A stretch of 64,000 nt of DNA, taken from assembly GCA_022710725.1 (NCBI GenBank), contig JAKLGK010000008.1, positions 62,001-126,000 on the forward strand. The letters run 5' to 3'. Position numbers and translations under genes: made by a program. Within the stretch, counting starts at the first letter, position 1. Each line of letters begins with the position of its first letter. The notes under the pieces were generated by a model, which saw only the letters and a program-made list of their open reading frames with translations, ran no database searches and was not told the origin of the DNA. Source of the DNA: Verrucomicrobiota bacterium. GTDB lineage: Bacteria > Verrucomicrobiota > Kiritimatiellia > CAIQIC01 > JAGNIJ01. Positions 44,714-53,430 of this stretch are shown piece after piece.

Positions 44714-44793
44714 ACCACAGAGGACGCAGAGGGTCGCGGAGGACGGAGGCTCTGGGATGATTTCCTCTGCGGACCTCTGCGCCCTCCGCGGTT
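44714..44793. repeat. Dispersed inverted repeat (ACCACAGAGGACGCAGAGG type)
   Basis: The left arm 44714-44742 begins ACCACAGAGGACGCAGAGG; its reverse complement resembles the right arm 44764-44793 (ending GCGCCCTCCGCGG), so the two arms can form a long imperfect hairpin. It occupies the 91-bp gap between the sigma/anti-sigma fusion and the TPR lipoprotein. This looks like the family of 'ACCACAGAGG' repeats present in many bacterial genomes; its arms encode 'LCVLCGE'-like peptides. Function unknown. Confidence 0.6.
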
Positions 44794-46163
44794 CAATTCC
44801 GCGCTTCTGAATCGGCGACGATTTCCTCGGCGACCCGGCCGGCCCAATCGCCCGCGTTGAGCGAAAAATCCTCGGCATTCGCGAACGACTCCGACCACGT
44901 GCCGGTCGCCGAATCACCCGGAGAGCGAAAAGCCTCCAGCGTGGCCAGGATTCGGCCGTCCGGGAAGGCCCGTATCGTGGATCGCACCGACCGCTGACGG
45001 CCGGTCCACCGGGCGATCCAGCCTGAAGGCCCGTCGCGATCCGCGTACGTGGAGGCGACCGACTGCTGCAGGCTTTGGGCAAAATCCTGGAGTTCGGCCT
45101 CGCTGTAGAAGGCCTGCTCCACGCCATCCGGCCCGCGCACCGCCCCGGCGTCGAGGCCCGGCGCCATCCAGACCAGGCCTTCGGGGCTCATGGTGACCGC
45201 GCCGATGACAAGCGCCAGCGTCGCGGCCAGCGCCACGAGCGCCGGTTTCCAGAAGGTCAGGATACGACTCTCGGGCTTCGCGGCGAGCGTCCGGCTCCGC
45301 TCCCAGAGCTCGCCGATCCGTTCTTCAAGGGCGGCTTGGCTTTGCTCGGAGACTTTCAGCAGGCGCCGGAACCGAGCGTCCAGTTGCGCGCGCGCTTCCA
45401 GTTCGCGGCGGAGGGTTGCGTCGGTCCGGACGCTCGCCCGGAGCGCCTCGGCTTCCGCCGTATCCGCCTGGCCGTGAACGTGTTTCCACAGTTCCGGCCG
45501 GCCTGACTCGTTGGTGTTCATGTCCGTCTCATCCACCGGTACTGTCGCCTTACGCGGGACATAAATCCTGTAAAAAGGAATTTTCTGCACTTTTTCCTTC
45601 AGCCGCTCCAGGCAGCGGGCGAGCCGGTTGCCGATGGTGCTGATCGGCTCGCCGCTGCGGGCGGCCATGTCCTTGTAGGACAGGTCCTCGAGATAGAAAT
45701 TCTTCAGCGCCTGGTTGCACGGCGGGCCCATGTCCTCAAGCAGTTGCCGGAGCAGGGCGGCGCGTTCGGCCTCGGCGATGGCGTAGACGGGATCGAAATC
45801 CTCGCCGGCGGCGTAGTCCAGGTGCCGCGTTTCGCCGTCGGACGTCGGCACGTCCATGGGCAGGTAGCGTTCCCGCTGCTTGATCTGGCGGCGCACCTCG
45901 TCGGCGCACCGGTGGATGCAGATACCGCGCAGGAAAATCCGGAACGGCTGCTCGCCGCGGTAATTGGCGATGGCCCGCGGGATTTCCGTGCGGATGTTCT
46001 GCATCACGTCTTCCCGCGCGGTGGAGTCGAACCCCCACTTCGACCAGCAGACAACAGAGCGGATGAACGGATCGAACCGGAAGAAGAACTGCGTCCAGGC
46101 CTCTTGCGCGCCAGTCCGCAACCGGGCCAGGAATTCGTCCTCCATTTCCCACGAAGAATCCAT
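44793..46163 (-). CDS. Single-chain ECF sigma factor fused to a membrane anti-sigma-like domain
   Basis: 456 residues in one uninterrupted frame. Residues about 8-100 are sigma region 2 (FIRSVVCWSKWGFDSTAREDVMQNI), about 130-195 sigma region 4 (CNQALKNFYLEDLSYKDMAARSGEPISTIGNRLARCLERL). From Met215 (MNTNESGRPELWK) the sequence becomes an anti-sigma-like part: charged helices (RRELEARAQLDARFRRLLKVSEQSQAALEER), one membrane helix at 304-323 (FWKPALVALAATLALVIGAV) and an outer domain. In most genomes these are two genes; an internal start at Met215 (GGTGG before it) could give a free second protein. Start ATG 46163. It is divergent to the giant adhesin, 65 bp away. No zinc anti-sigma motif. Confidence 0.7.
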   Translation of the reverse strand: MDSSWEMEDEFLARLRTGAQEAWTQFFFRFDPFIRSVVCWSKWGFDSTAREDVMQNIRTEIPRAIANYRGEQPFRIFLRGICIHRCADEVRRQIKQRERYLPMDVPTSDGETRHLDYAAGEDFDPVYAIAEAERAALLRQLLEDMGPPCNQALKNFYLEDLSYKDMAARSGEPISTIGNRLARCLERLKEKVQKIPFYRIYVPRKATVPVDETDMNTNESGRPELWKHVHGQADTAEAEALRASVRTDATLRRELEARAQLDARFRRLLKVSEQSQAALEERIGELWERSRTLAAKPESRILTFWKPALVALAATLALVIGAVTMSPEGLVWMAPGLDAGAVRGPDGVEQAFYSEAELQDFAQSLQQSVASTYADRDGPSGWIARWTGRQRSVRSTIRAFPDGRILATLEAFRSPGDSATGTWSESFANAEDFSLNAGDWAGRVAEEIVADSEARN

Positions 46164-46228
46164 GCCGGGCCACAGGATAAACCCGGGGCGGGGGACGACA
46201 CAATCCATGAATGGAAAGGACGATCACC

Positions 46229-49200
46229 ATGAAAATGCGCGCTCTCTTCGCACTCCTCGCGGCCTGGGGTCTGTGTGGTCACGCCACCGTCACCTACGCC
46301 ACGACCTATTATGTCCGGGCGGGGGCGGCCGGCGGCGGCACGTCCTGGGCGGACGCGAGGGGCAACCTGCAGGGCGCGATCGAAGCCTGCGCCGCCTCGG
46401 GCGGCGGCGAGGTCTGGGTCGCGGCGGGGACGTATTACCCCACGTTGACGCCGAACGGCGGCAGCGGTACCCGCGAGGTCCACTTCTCGCTTCGCAATGG
46501 TGTCACAGTGTACGGCGGGTTCCCGGCGACCGGCTCGCCCACGATGGCGCTGCGCGATCCGGAGAATTATCCGACCATCTGCTCCGGCGCGATCGGCGAT
46601 CCGGACGACTTCGACAACGTGTATCACCTCTTCTACCATCCCACCCTCGCCGCGCTCGACGAGACGGCGGTCCTGGACGGATTCCGTATCGAGGACGGCC
46701 GCGCGGACGGCGTGAGCGACGACGAGGGCGCCGGGATGTACAACGAATGGTGTTCTCCGACGATCCGGAACTGCGTCTATACCCGCTGCTACGCATCGAA
46801 CTGCGGCGGCGCGATGCACAACGCGTACTCATCGCCGCGAATCCAGGGTTGCGCGTTCGACGACAATCGTTCGGGCGCCGCGGCCGGGGCTATCCGGTTT
46901 ATCCGCGGCTCCCCGGTCATCCAGGATTGTGTCTTCACGAACAATGTGGCCGAGTCCTACGGCGGCGCACTGCAAAACATGAACACCACCCTGCTGGTCA
47001 GCAATTGTGTGTTCGCCAATAACCGCGCGACCGGCGAGATGCCGATTTCCCATGGCGGCGCGATGTGCAGCCAGGACTCCTTCATCACGGTGGTCTCTTC
47101 GCTGTTCAAGCGCAACGCGGCCGATCTCGGCGGCGCTTTGGCCGAATTGGCGGGCAGCACACACCACTACGTCCGCTGTACGTTTATCTACAACCATAGT
47201 AGCTCCGACGGCGGCGCGTTCTACGGCCTTCGCGCTCCGGACGTCCGGCTTACGGAGTGCGTCTTGAAAGACAACCTGGCGGACTACGGCAATGGCGGGG
47301 CCATCTACGCCAATGACAGCTCCGTGACGGCCATCTCCTGCGCGCTGGATGGAAATGAAGCCTCTGAAGGGGGCGGTCTCTTTTGCGATGAAGGCAGCGA
47401 AGCGCTGATCGCCAACAGCATCGTGTCCGGCAACGTCGCGGACTGGGCCGGCGGCAGCGGAATACACATCCATTGGTATGCCACGTGCACGTTCGTCAAC
47501 GGTGTCGTCTACGGCAACAGGACGTACGAACACGACGGCGGCGCCGGAGTCTATATCTGCAGCGCCAACCAATCGTACTTCTACAACAGCATCATCCGCG
47601 GAAATCGCGATAACGACGACGAGTACGTCAATTTCTCCATTTGCGACGAGCTCGCATGGCCGGGCGTCGCGTTCTGCAACGCCACGTACGACGGCGGGGT
47701 GTTCCCCGGCAGCGGGAACAGCTCGGCCGATGTCCAGTTCATGGACGTCGGCGACCCGGACGGCGCGGACGACCTCTGGCTGACCGCGGACGACGGCTAC
47801 CGCCTGCGCGAGGATTCCCCGTGCCGCGAGGCGGGAACGGTCGAGGCGCTGCCCGCGGATCTCACCGACGTGGACGGCGACGGGGACACGGCGGAAGATA
47901 TCCCGCTGGACGCGATCCGGCACCTCCGCGTGCAGGGCGCCCGCGTGGACATGGGCGCCTACGAGTTCGGCTCGGCAGTCCAGCCGACCTACTCGGTGGA
48001 TTTCGTCCTGGGCGCGCACGGCCTGCGGACCGGCGGCGGCGCGCTGCACCAGGACGTGGTCGAGGATCACGCCACCGTCGCGCCCGAAGTCATAGGCATC
48101 GACGGTTGGATGTTCACGGGGTGGGACGCCGACTTCAGCCGCGTCACGGCCGACCTGACCGTCAACGCGCAGTACAGCCTGACCGCGCACACCGTCCGCT
48201 TCGACCTCGGCGCGCACGGGGCCCGGGTCGGCGGCGGCGAACTCGTGCAGAACGTCCCGCACGGCGCCGCGGCGGCCGCGCCGCTCATCCGGGTGGGCGT
48301 CGGCTGGTACTTCCGGGACTGGGACACGGCGTTCGACCACGTGACCGGCGACCTGGTGGTCCACGCGCTGTACCAGGAAATTTCGATTCCCGGCGACATC
48401 GTGTACGTGAAGGCCGGCGCGACCAGCAACGGTTCGTCCTGGGCGCAGGCGATGGGCGACCTGCAGGCGGCGATCGATTTCCTCGGCGACCGCGGCGCGG
48501 GCCAGGTCTGGGTCGCGCAGGGCACGTATGTTCCCAACTCGTGGTCGTGGGGCGGGTGGACGGAGCGCACGGTCCATTTCGCCCTGCGGGAGAACGTGGA
48601 AGTCTATGGCGGCTTTCCCGCGACGGGCACGCCCGGGATGGGCGACCGCGACTGGATGGCTCACCCGACGATCTGCTCGGGCGACCTGGGCGCGCTCTAC
48701 GACTACAGCGACAACGCCTATCATGTCTTCCAGGTGCGAGGCGTCGAAAACGCGGTGCTGGACGGCTTCGTGATCGAATGGGGCAACGCGAACGACCTGG
48801 AAAGCCCACACAGCGGCGGTGGCGGGATGCGCATCGAGTACGGCGCGCCGACCATCGTGCGCTGCGCGATCGGCGACAACCGGGCCCGCTACGGCGGCGG
48901 AGTCTACTGCAAATACGGCCGCTCGCCGACCTTCACGGATTGCCGGTTCAGCGACAACGCGGCCATCCTGAAGGGTGGCGGAATGCGGAACGCCGCCGGC
49001 GCCAGCCCGGACCTGGATGCCTGCGTGTTCCACAGCAACGAGGCCGAGTGGGGCGGCGGCATGGCCAACGACCTGTCCTATCCCGACTTGAAGCGGTGCC
49101 GGTTCGAGCAGAATACGGCCACGGACTGGGGCGGCGCCCTGCACAACGCGGGCGGATACGTGCGGATGATCAACGGCTTGCTTGTCCAGAACGAGGCCGG

Positions 49201-52200
49201 CGACGGCGGGGCCGTGTTCAACTCCGCCGGCCTCTTCTGGGCCTTCAACACGGTCTGGCACGGCAACCGCGCCTCGTTCTCGGGCGGCGCGCTGTACAAC
49301 GAAATGGACGCCGATTCCTACCTGTACAGTTCCACGGTCACCAGCAACACCGCCGGATCCGGCGGCGGCTCGTTCAGCTGGGACGCCGACCAGCACGTGT
49401 ACAACAGCATCCTGTGGGGCAACACCGGCGGCAGCTTCGTCAACATGGAGGCCGCGCCCGCGGTCCGCTACAGCCTCATCCAGGGCGGATACGCCGGCGG
49501 AATCGGGGTATTGAATCAGGACCCGGTGTTCGCGAATCCCCTCGATCCAAACGGCGCGGACAACGAGTGGCTCACGGCCGACGACGGGCTGCAATTGCAG
49601 GCGGATTCGATCGCCATCAACTTCGGCGCCGCTTCCTACGTCACGGCCGACACCATGGATCTGGACGGCGATGCCGACCTCGAGGAAGCCATCCCGCTGG
49701 ATGCCGCGGAAGGCGCCCGCACGGTGGGCTTCCGCCCGGACCTGGGTGCGTACGAGTACCCGGCCCTGGTCACACACACGGTCACGTTCAACCTGGGCGT
49801 CCACGGGCACCGCACCGGCGGCGGCGCGCTGGTCCAGGAAATCGAGCGGCACGGCGCGGCCGATGCGCCGGTCTTTACCACCGATATCGGGTGGGCGTTC
49901 ACGGGCTGGGACCGGGCCTTCACGGACGTGACGGCCCCCCTCGCGGTGAACGCCACCTATGAGTTCGCCTTCGAGACCGGCGACATCTGCTACGTCCGCC
50001 AGGGCGCGACCGGCAACGGAACCTCCTGGGGCGAGGCGACGGGCGACCTGCAGGGCGCGATCGACGCGATGAGTTCCGCCGGCGGCGGCCAGGTCTGGGT
50101 CGCGGCGGGCGCCTACAAGCCGAACTCGTTCCCGAACGGCGGCAGCGGCGCGCGCCAGCAGCATTTCTCGCTCCGCAACGGCGTCGCGGTGCTCGGCGGC
50201 TTCCCGGCGACCGGCGATCCGGGCTTCGGCGACCGCGATCCGGACGGCCAGCTGACGATCTGCACCGGCGACATCGGGCTGTCGGACGAGACCTCCGACA
50301 ACACCTATCACGTGTTCTACCATCCGGCGTCCGCCGCGCTGGCGGCGGCCGCGGTGCTCGACGGTTTTGTGATCCACGGCGGCCGCGCGGACGGCAGCGC
50401 GCCGCACGACAGCGGCGGCGGCCTGTACAACTCCTCCTGCTCCCCGACGCTGCGCCACTGCGTCTTCCTGTTCAACTACGCCCAGAACGGCGGCGGGCTC
50501 TACAACCTTTCCTCCTCGCCGAAACTGACGCGGTGCCGCTTCACGATGAACACGGCCGCGAACCAGGGCGGCGGAATGCGGAACTACACGGCCTCGTCGC
50601 CGTCGCTGGCGAATTGCGTGTTCAACGGCAACGCGGCGACGGACGGCGGCGCGATGTACAGCCATTCCGCGGCCCCGATGCTGGTGAACTCCGTCTTCTC
50701 CGGCAACACGGCGTCCGACGAGGGCGGCGGGATGTACAACTCGGCGGCGGCGGCGATGGTGTACTGCTCGACGTTCGAAGGCAACACCGCGGCCGTCCGC
50801 GGCGGCGGCATCTACAACACCTCTTCCTCGCCGACCGTTGAAAACGCCATCCTTTGGGGCAACATCGCGCCCGCCGGCTCGAACCTGTACGACGGAGCGT
50901 CTTCCTCCTCGATGGTCGGCAACAGCACGGTCGGCGGCGGATGGGCCGCCGGGTACAACATCTCCAGCGCCGACCCACTGTTCCAGAACGCGTCGGATCC
51001 CGATGGGGCGGACAACCGGTGGGCCACGTCGGATGACGGGCTCCGCCTGGCTATCTGGTCCCCGGCCCTCAACGCGGGCGGGAACGGCTCGATCCCGACA
51101 GACGGCCACGACCTCGACGACGACGGCAACGTCGCTGAAACGCTCCCGATCGACCTCGCCGGCAAGGCCCGCGTAACCGACGACACCGTGGACCCCGGGG
51201 CGTACGAGTTCGAAGTGCCCGTGCACACGGTGACCTTCGACCTCGGCGCGCACGGCATGCGTACGGGCGGCGGCGAACTGGTTCAGCGCGTCGAACACGG
51301 CGCGTCGGCCAGCGCGCCGGCACTCGACACGGAGGAAGGTTGGGCGTTCACCGGCTGGGATCGGGTGTTCGATGCCGTTACCGCGGACCTGCTCGTCACG
51401 GCGCAGTACGAGTTCCGCACCTTCGATGTCACGTTCGACCTGGGCGCGCGCGGCGCGCGGGTCGGCGGCGGCGAACTCGCGCAGGTGGTCGGGTACGGCA
51501 GCGCGGCCACGGCCCCGCGGCTGACCGTGGCGGATCACTGGTATTTCACCGGCTGGAGCGCCGCGTTCGACGAGGTCACGAGCGACCTGGCCGTCGCGGC
51601 CGTGTACTCGCAGATCCTGCCCTCGGGCGGTATTTGCTACGTCAAGCAAGGCGGCACGGAAAACGGATCGTCCTGGGACAAGGCCATGGGCGACCTGCAG
51701 GCGGCGATCAACGAGATGCGGCTGGCCGGCGAGGGCCAGGTTTGGGTCGCGGCCGGGACCTACCGGCCGAACTCGTGGCCGAACGGCGGCACCGGCGACG
51801 TCCGCGCCATGCACTTCGCGCTGGCCAACGATGTCGAGGTGTACGGCGGGTTCCCCGCCGCGGGCAATCCGGGGATGGTCGATCGCGCGCCGGCGGCCAA
51901 CATCACCCTTTGCTCCGGCGACATCGGCGCGGCCGGCGTTTCGACCGACAACGTCTACCACGTCTTCCATCACGGCTTGGAGGCCGCGCTCGAGCCGTCG
52001 GCAGTGCTCGACGGATTCCACCTCCGCCACGGCCAGGCGACGGGCGTATTCCCGCACAACGACGGCGGCGGGATGCTCAACCGGGCGAGTTCGCCGACCG
52101 TCCGCAACTGCGCCTTCTCGGATAACGTCGCGGACTGGGGCGGCGGCATGCAGAACATCAACTCCTCCAGCCCGCTCGTCGAGGATTGCTCGTTCATCAA

Positions 52201-53350
52201 CAACCAGGGCTTCTGGGGCGGGGCCATGGGAAACCAGGGCGGGTCGCACCCGTCCATTTACGACAGCGTGTTCCAGGGCAACAGGGCCACGCGCGGCGCG
52301 GCGGTATACAGCTTCGAGGCGTCGTTCCAGGCGATCGCGGACTGCGTGTTCGAGCAGAACCAGGCGACGGAGAACGGCGGCGCGCTCTACCTGGACGGCG
52401 CCTGCGGGATCGTGTCCCGCTGCGAGATCCGCGGCAACCACGCCGGGAACAGCGGGGGCGGCGTCGTGCTGGCCGGCAACTCCCGGCTCTTCTGCAGCCT
52501 CGTCGCGGGCAACTCGTCCACGATGTCGGGCGCGGGCGTGTACCTCGTGACCACGGGCCGGATCGAGTACTGCACCATCGCGGCCAATGTCGCCGGAAAA
52601 CACGGCGGCGGGCTGCACATGGACGGGCGGGGCGTCGTCACAGCCAGCATCATCTACAGCAACTCCGCGGCGGCGGAGGGCCCCAACGGCCACGACGCTT
52701 CCGCCCTCGGCACCTACGATCACTGCTGCACGACGCCGGAGGTCGCCGGCGCGGGGCTGGTGACCGATCCGCCCGCATTCGTCGCCCCGGCCGCCGGCAA
52801 CTTCCGGCTGTCGGCCGGATCGCCCTGCGTGGACGCCGGGCCGGCCGGCGCGGAGGTCGTGACGGATCTCGACGGTAGGCCCCGGCCGCTGGACGGCGAC
52901 GCCGACGGCGCGAGCGTTCTGGATATCGGCGCGTATGAGCTTCTGAACGCCGACGCCGACAGCGACGCTGACGAGATGCGCGACGGGTGGGAACTGGAGC
53001 ATGCGCTCAATCTCCTTGATCCGGCCGACGCCGCGGAGAACCCCGACAAGGATCCCTTCACCAACCGCGACGAGGCCATCGCGGACACGGATCCGTTCGA
53101 CCCGGGCTCGTACCTGCGCATCACGCAGCTCCTGTTCATGCCCGAGCCGACGCTGTTCTACTGGCCGGCGTCCCACCGCCGGGCCTACACCGTGTGCGCG
53201 AGCGCCAATCTCCGGACCGCGGCGTGGAGCGACCTGCCGGGCGCGACCCGCGTCGTGCCGCCCGCTTCCGGCCTGCAGTCGTTCCATCTCTTCGGCCGCG
53301 AGACGGAGCCACGCGGGGAATGCTACCGGCTCCGGGTCTCGTACCCGTGA
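46229..53350 (+). CDS. Giant modular secreted beta-helix protein with InlB-type repeats
   Basis: 2,373 residues. Signal peptide at the start (MKMRALFALLAAWGLCG...). Four long parallel beta-helix modules start near residues 27, 722, 1,251 and 1,801; each opens with YVKAGATSNGSSW or similar, then LQAAIDFLG, QVWVAQGTY, VYGGFPATG, and repeats of GGG-[MV]-x-N and C-x-F-x-N. Between them are five B-repeats (HTVTFDLGAHG, then GW-x-FTGWD and VTADL) in 2-1-2 order. The end (about 2,239-2,294, DADSDADEMRDGWELEH) is a calcium-type motif region. No autotransporter barrel or LPxTG; export route unknown. ATG 46229 is used because GGAAAGGA precedes it with 8-nt spacing. Likely an adhesin or polysaccharide-binding surface protein. 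Confidence 0.85.
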   Translation: MKMRALFALLAAWGLCGHATVTYATTYYVRAGAAGGGTSWADARGNLQGAIEACAASGGGEVWVAAGTYYPTLTPNGGSGTREVHFSLRNGVTVYGGFPATGSPTMALRDPENYPTICSGAIGDPDDFDNVYHLFYHPTLAALDETAVLDGFRIEDGRADGVSDDEGAGMYNEWCSPTIRNCVYTRCYASNCGGAMHNAYSSPRIQGCAFDDNRSGAAAGAIRFIRGSPVIQDCVFTNNVAESYGGALQNMNTTLLVSNCVFANNRATGEMPISHGGAMCSQDSFITVVSSLFKRNAADLGGALAELAGSTHHYVRCTFIYNHSSSDGGAFYGLRAPDVRLTECVLKDNLADYGNGGAIYANDSSVTAISCALDGNEASEGGGLFCDEGSEALIANSIVSGNVADWAGGSGIHIHWYATCTFVNGVVYGNRTYEHDGGAGVYICSANQSYFYNSIIRGNRDNDDEYVNFSICDELAWPGVAFCNATYDGGVFPGSGNSSADVQFMDVGDPDGADDLWLTADDGYRLREDSPCREAGTVEALPADLTDVDGDGDTAEDIPLDAIRHLRVQGARVDMGAYEFGSAVQPTYSVDFVLGAHGLRTGGGALHQDVVEDHATVAPEVIGIDGWMFTGWDADFSRVTADLTVNAQYSLTAHTVRFDLGAHGARVGGGELVQNVPHGAAAAAPLIRVGVGWYFRDWDTAFDHVTGDLVVHALYQEISIPGDIVYVKAGATSNGSSWAQAMGDLQAAIDFLGDRGAGQVWVAQGTYVPNSWSWGGWTERTVHFALRENVEVYGGFPATGTPGMGDRDWMAHPTICSGDLGALYDYSDNAYHVFQVRGVENAVLDGFVIEWGNANDLESPHSGGGGMRIEYGAPTIVRCAIGDNRARYGGGVYCKYGRSPTFTDCRFSDNAAILKGGGMRNAAGASPDLDACVFHSNEAEWGGGMANDLSYPDLKRCRFEQNTATDWGGALHNAGGYVRMINGLLVQNEAGDGGAVFNSAGLFWAFNTVWHGNRASFSGGALYNEMDADSYLYSSTVTSNTAGSGGGSFSWDADQHVYNSILWGNTGGSFVNMEAAPAVRYSLIQGGYAGGIGVLNQDPVFANPLDPNGADNEWLTADDGLQLQADSIAINFGAASYVTADTMDLDGDADLEEAIPLDAAEGARTVGFRPDLGAYEYPALVTHTVTFNLGVHGHRTGGGALVQEIERHGAADAPVFTTDIGWAFTGWDRAFTDVTAPLAVNATYEFAFETGDICYVRQGATGNGTSWGEATGDLQGAIDAMSSAGGGQVWVAAGAYKPNSFPNGGSGARQQHFSLRNGVAVLGGFPATGDPGFGDRDPDGQLTICTGDIGLSDETSDNTYHVFYHPASAALAAAAVLDGFVIHGGRADGSAPHDSGGGLYNSSCSPTLRHCVFLFNYAQNGGGLYNLSSSPKLTRCRFTMNTAANQGGGMRNYTASSPSLANCVFNGNAATDGGAMYSHSAAPMLVNSVFSGNTASDEGGGMYNSAAAAMVYCSTFEGNTAAVRGGGIYNTSSSPTVENAILWGNIAPAGSNLYDGASSSSMVGNSTVGGGWAAGYNISSADPLFQNASDPDGADNRWATSDDGLRLAIWSPALNAGGNGSIPTDGHDLDDDGNVAETLPIDLAGKARVTDDTVDPGAYEFEVPVHTVTFDLGAHGMRTGGGELVQRVEHGASASAPALDTEEGWAFTGWDRVFDAVTADLLVTAQYEFRTFDVTFDLGARGARVGGGELAQVVGYGSAATAPRLTVADHWYFTGWSAAFDEVTSDLAVAAVYSQILPSGGICYVKQGGTENGSSWDKAMGDLQAAINEMRLAGEGQVWVAAGTYRPNSWPNGGTGDVRAMHFALANDVEVYGGFPAAGNPGMVDRAPAANITLCSGDIGAAGVSTDNVYHVFHHGLEAALEPSAVLDGFHLRHGQATGVFPHNDGGGMLNRASSPTVRNCAFSDNVADWGGGMQNINSSSPLVEDCSFINNQGFWGGAMGNQGGSHPSIYDSVFQGNRATRGAAVYSFEASFQAIADCVFEQNQATENGGALYLDGACGIVSRCEIRGNHAGNSGGGVVLAGNSRLFCSLVAGNSSTMSGAGVYLVTTGRIEYCTIAANVAGKHGGGLHMDGRGVVTASIIYSNSAAAEGPNGHDASALGTYDHCCTTPEVAGAGLVTDPPAFVAPAAGNFRLSAGSPCVDAGPAGAEVVTDLDGRPRPLDGDADGASVLDIGAYELLNADADSDADEMRDGWELEHALNLLDPADAAENPDKDPFTNRDEAIADTDPFDPGSYLRITQLLFMPEPTLFYWPASHRRAYTVCASANLRTAAWSDLPGATRVVPPASGLQSFHLFGRETEPRGECYRLRVSYP

Positions 53351-53430
53351 CAAGAGGCGGCCCGGCGGAAGCGACGCCCGGCATTGACAGAATTCCCCGG
53401 ATGGGGGGAGAATGACGGGCGGAGGTGGCC

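Noticed and set aside
46829..53353. A 2,174-codon open frame antisense to the giant beta-helix gene
   Set aside because: It lies wholly opposite a protein with clear signal peptide and repeat modules; the antisense product is a low-complexity Arg/Ala/Val/Gly-rich sequence with no domain, a common effect of GC-rich codon use.
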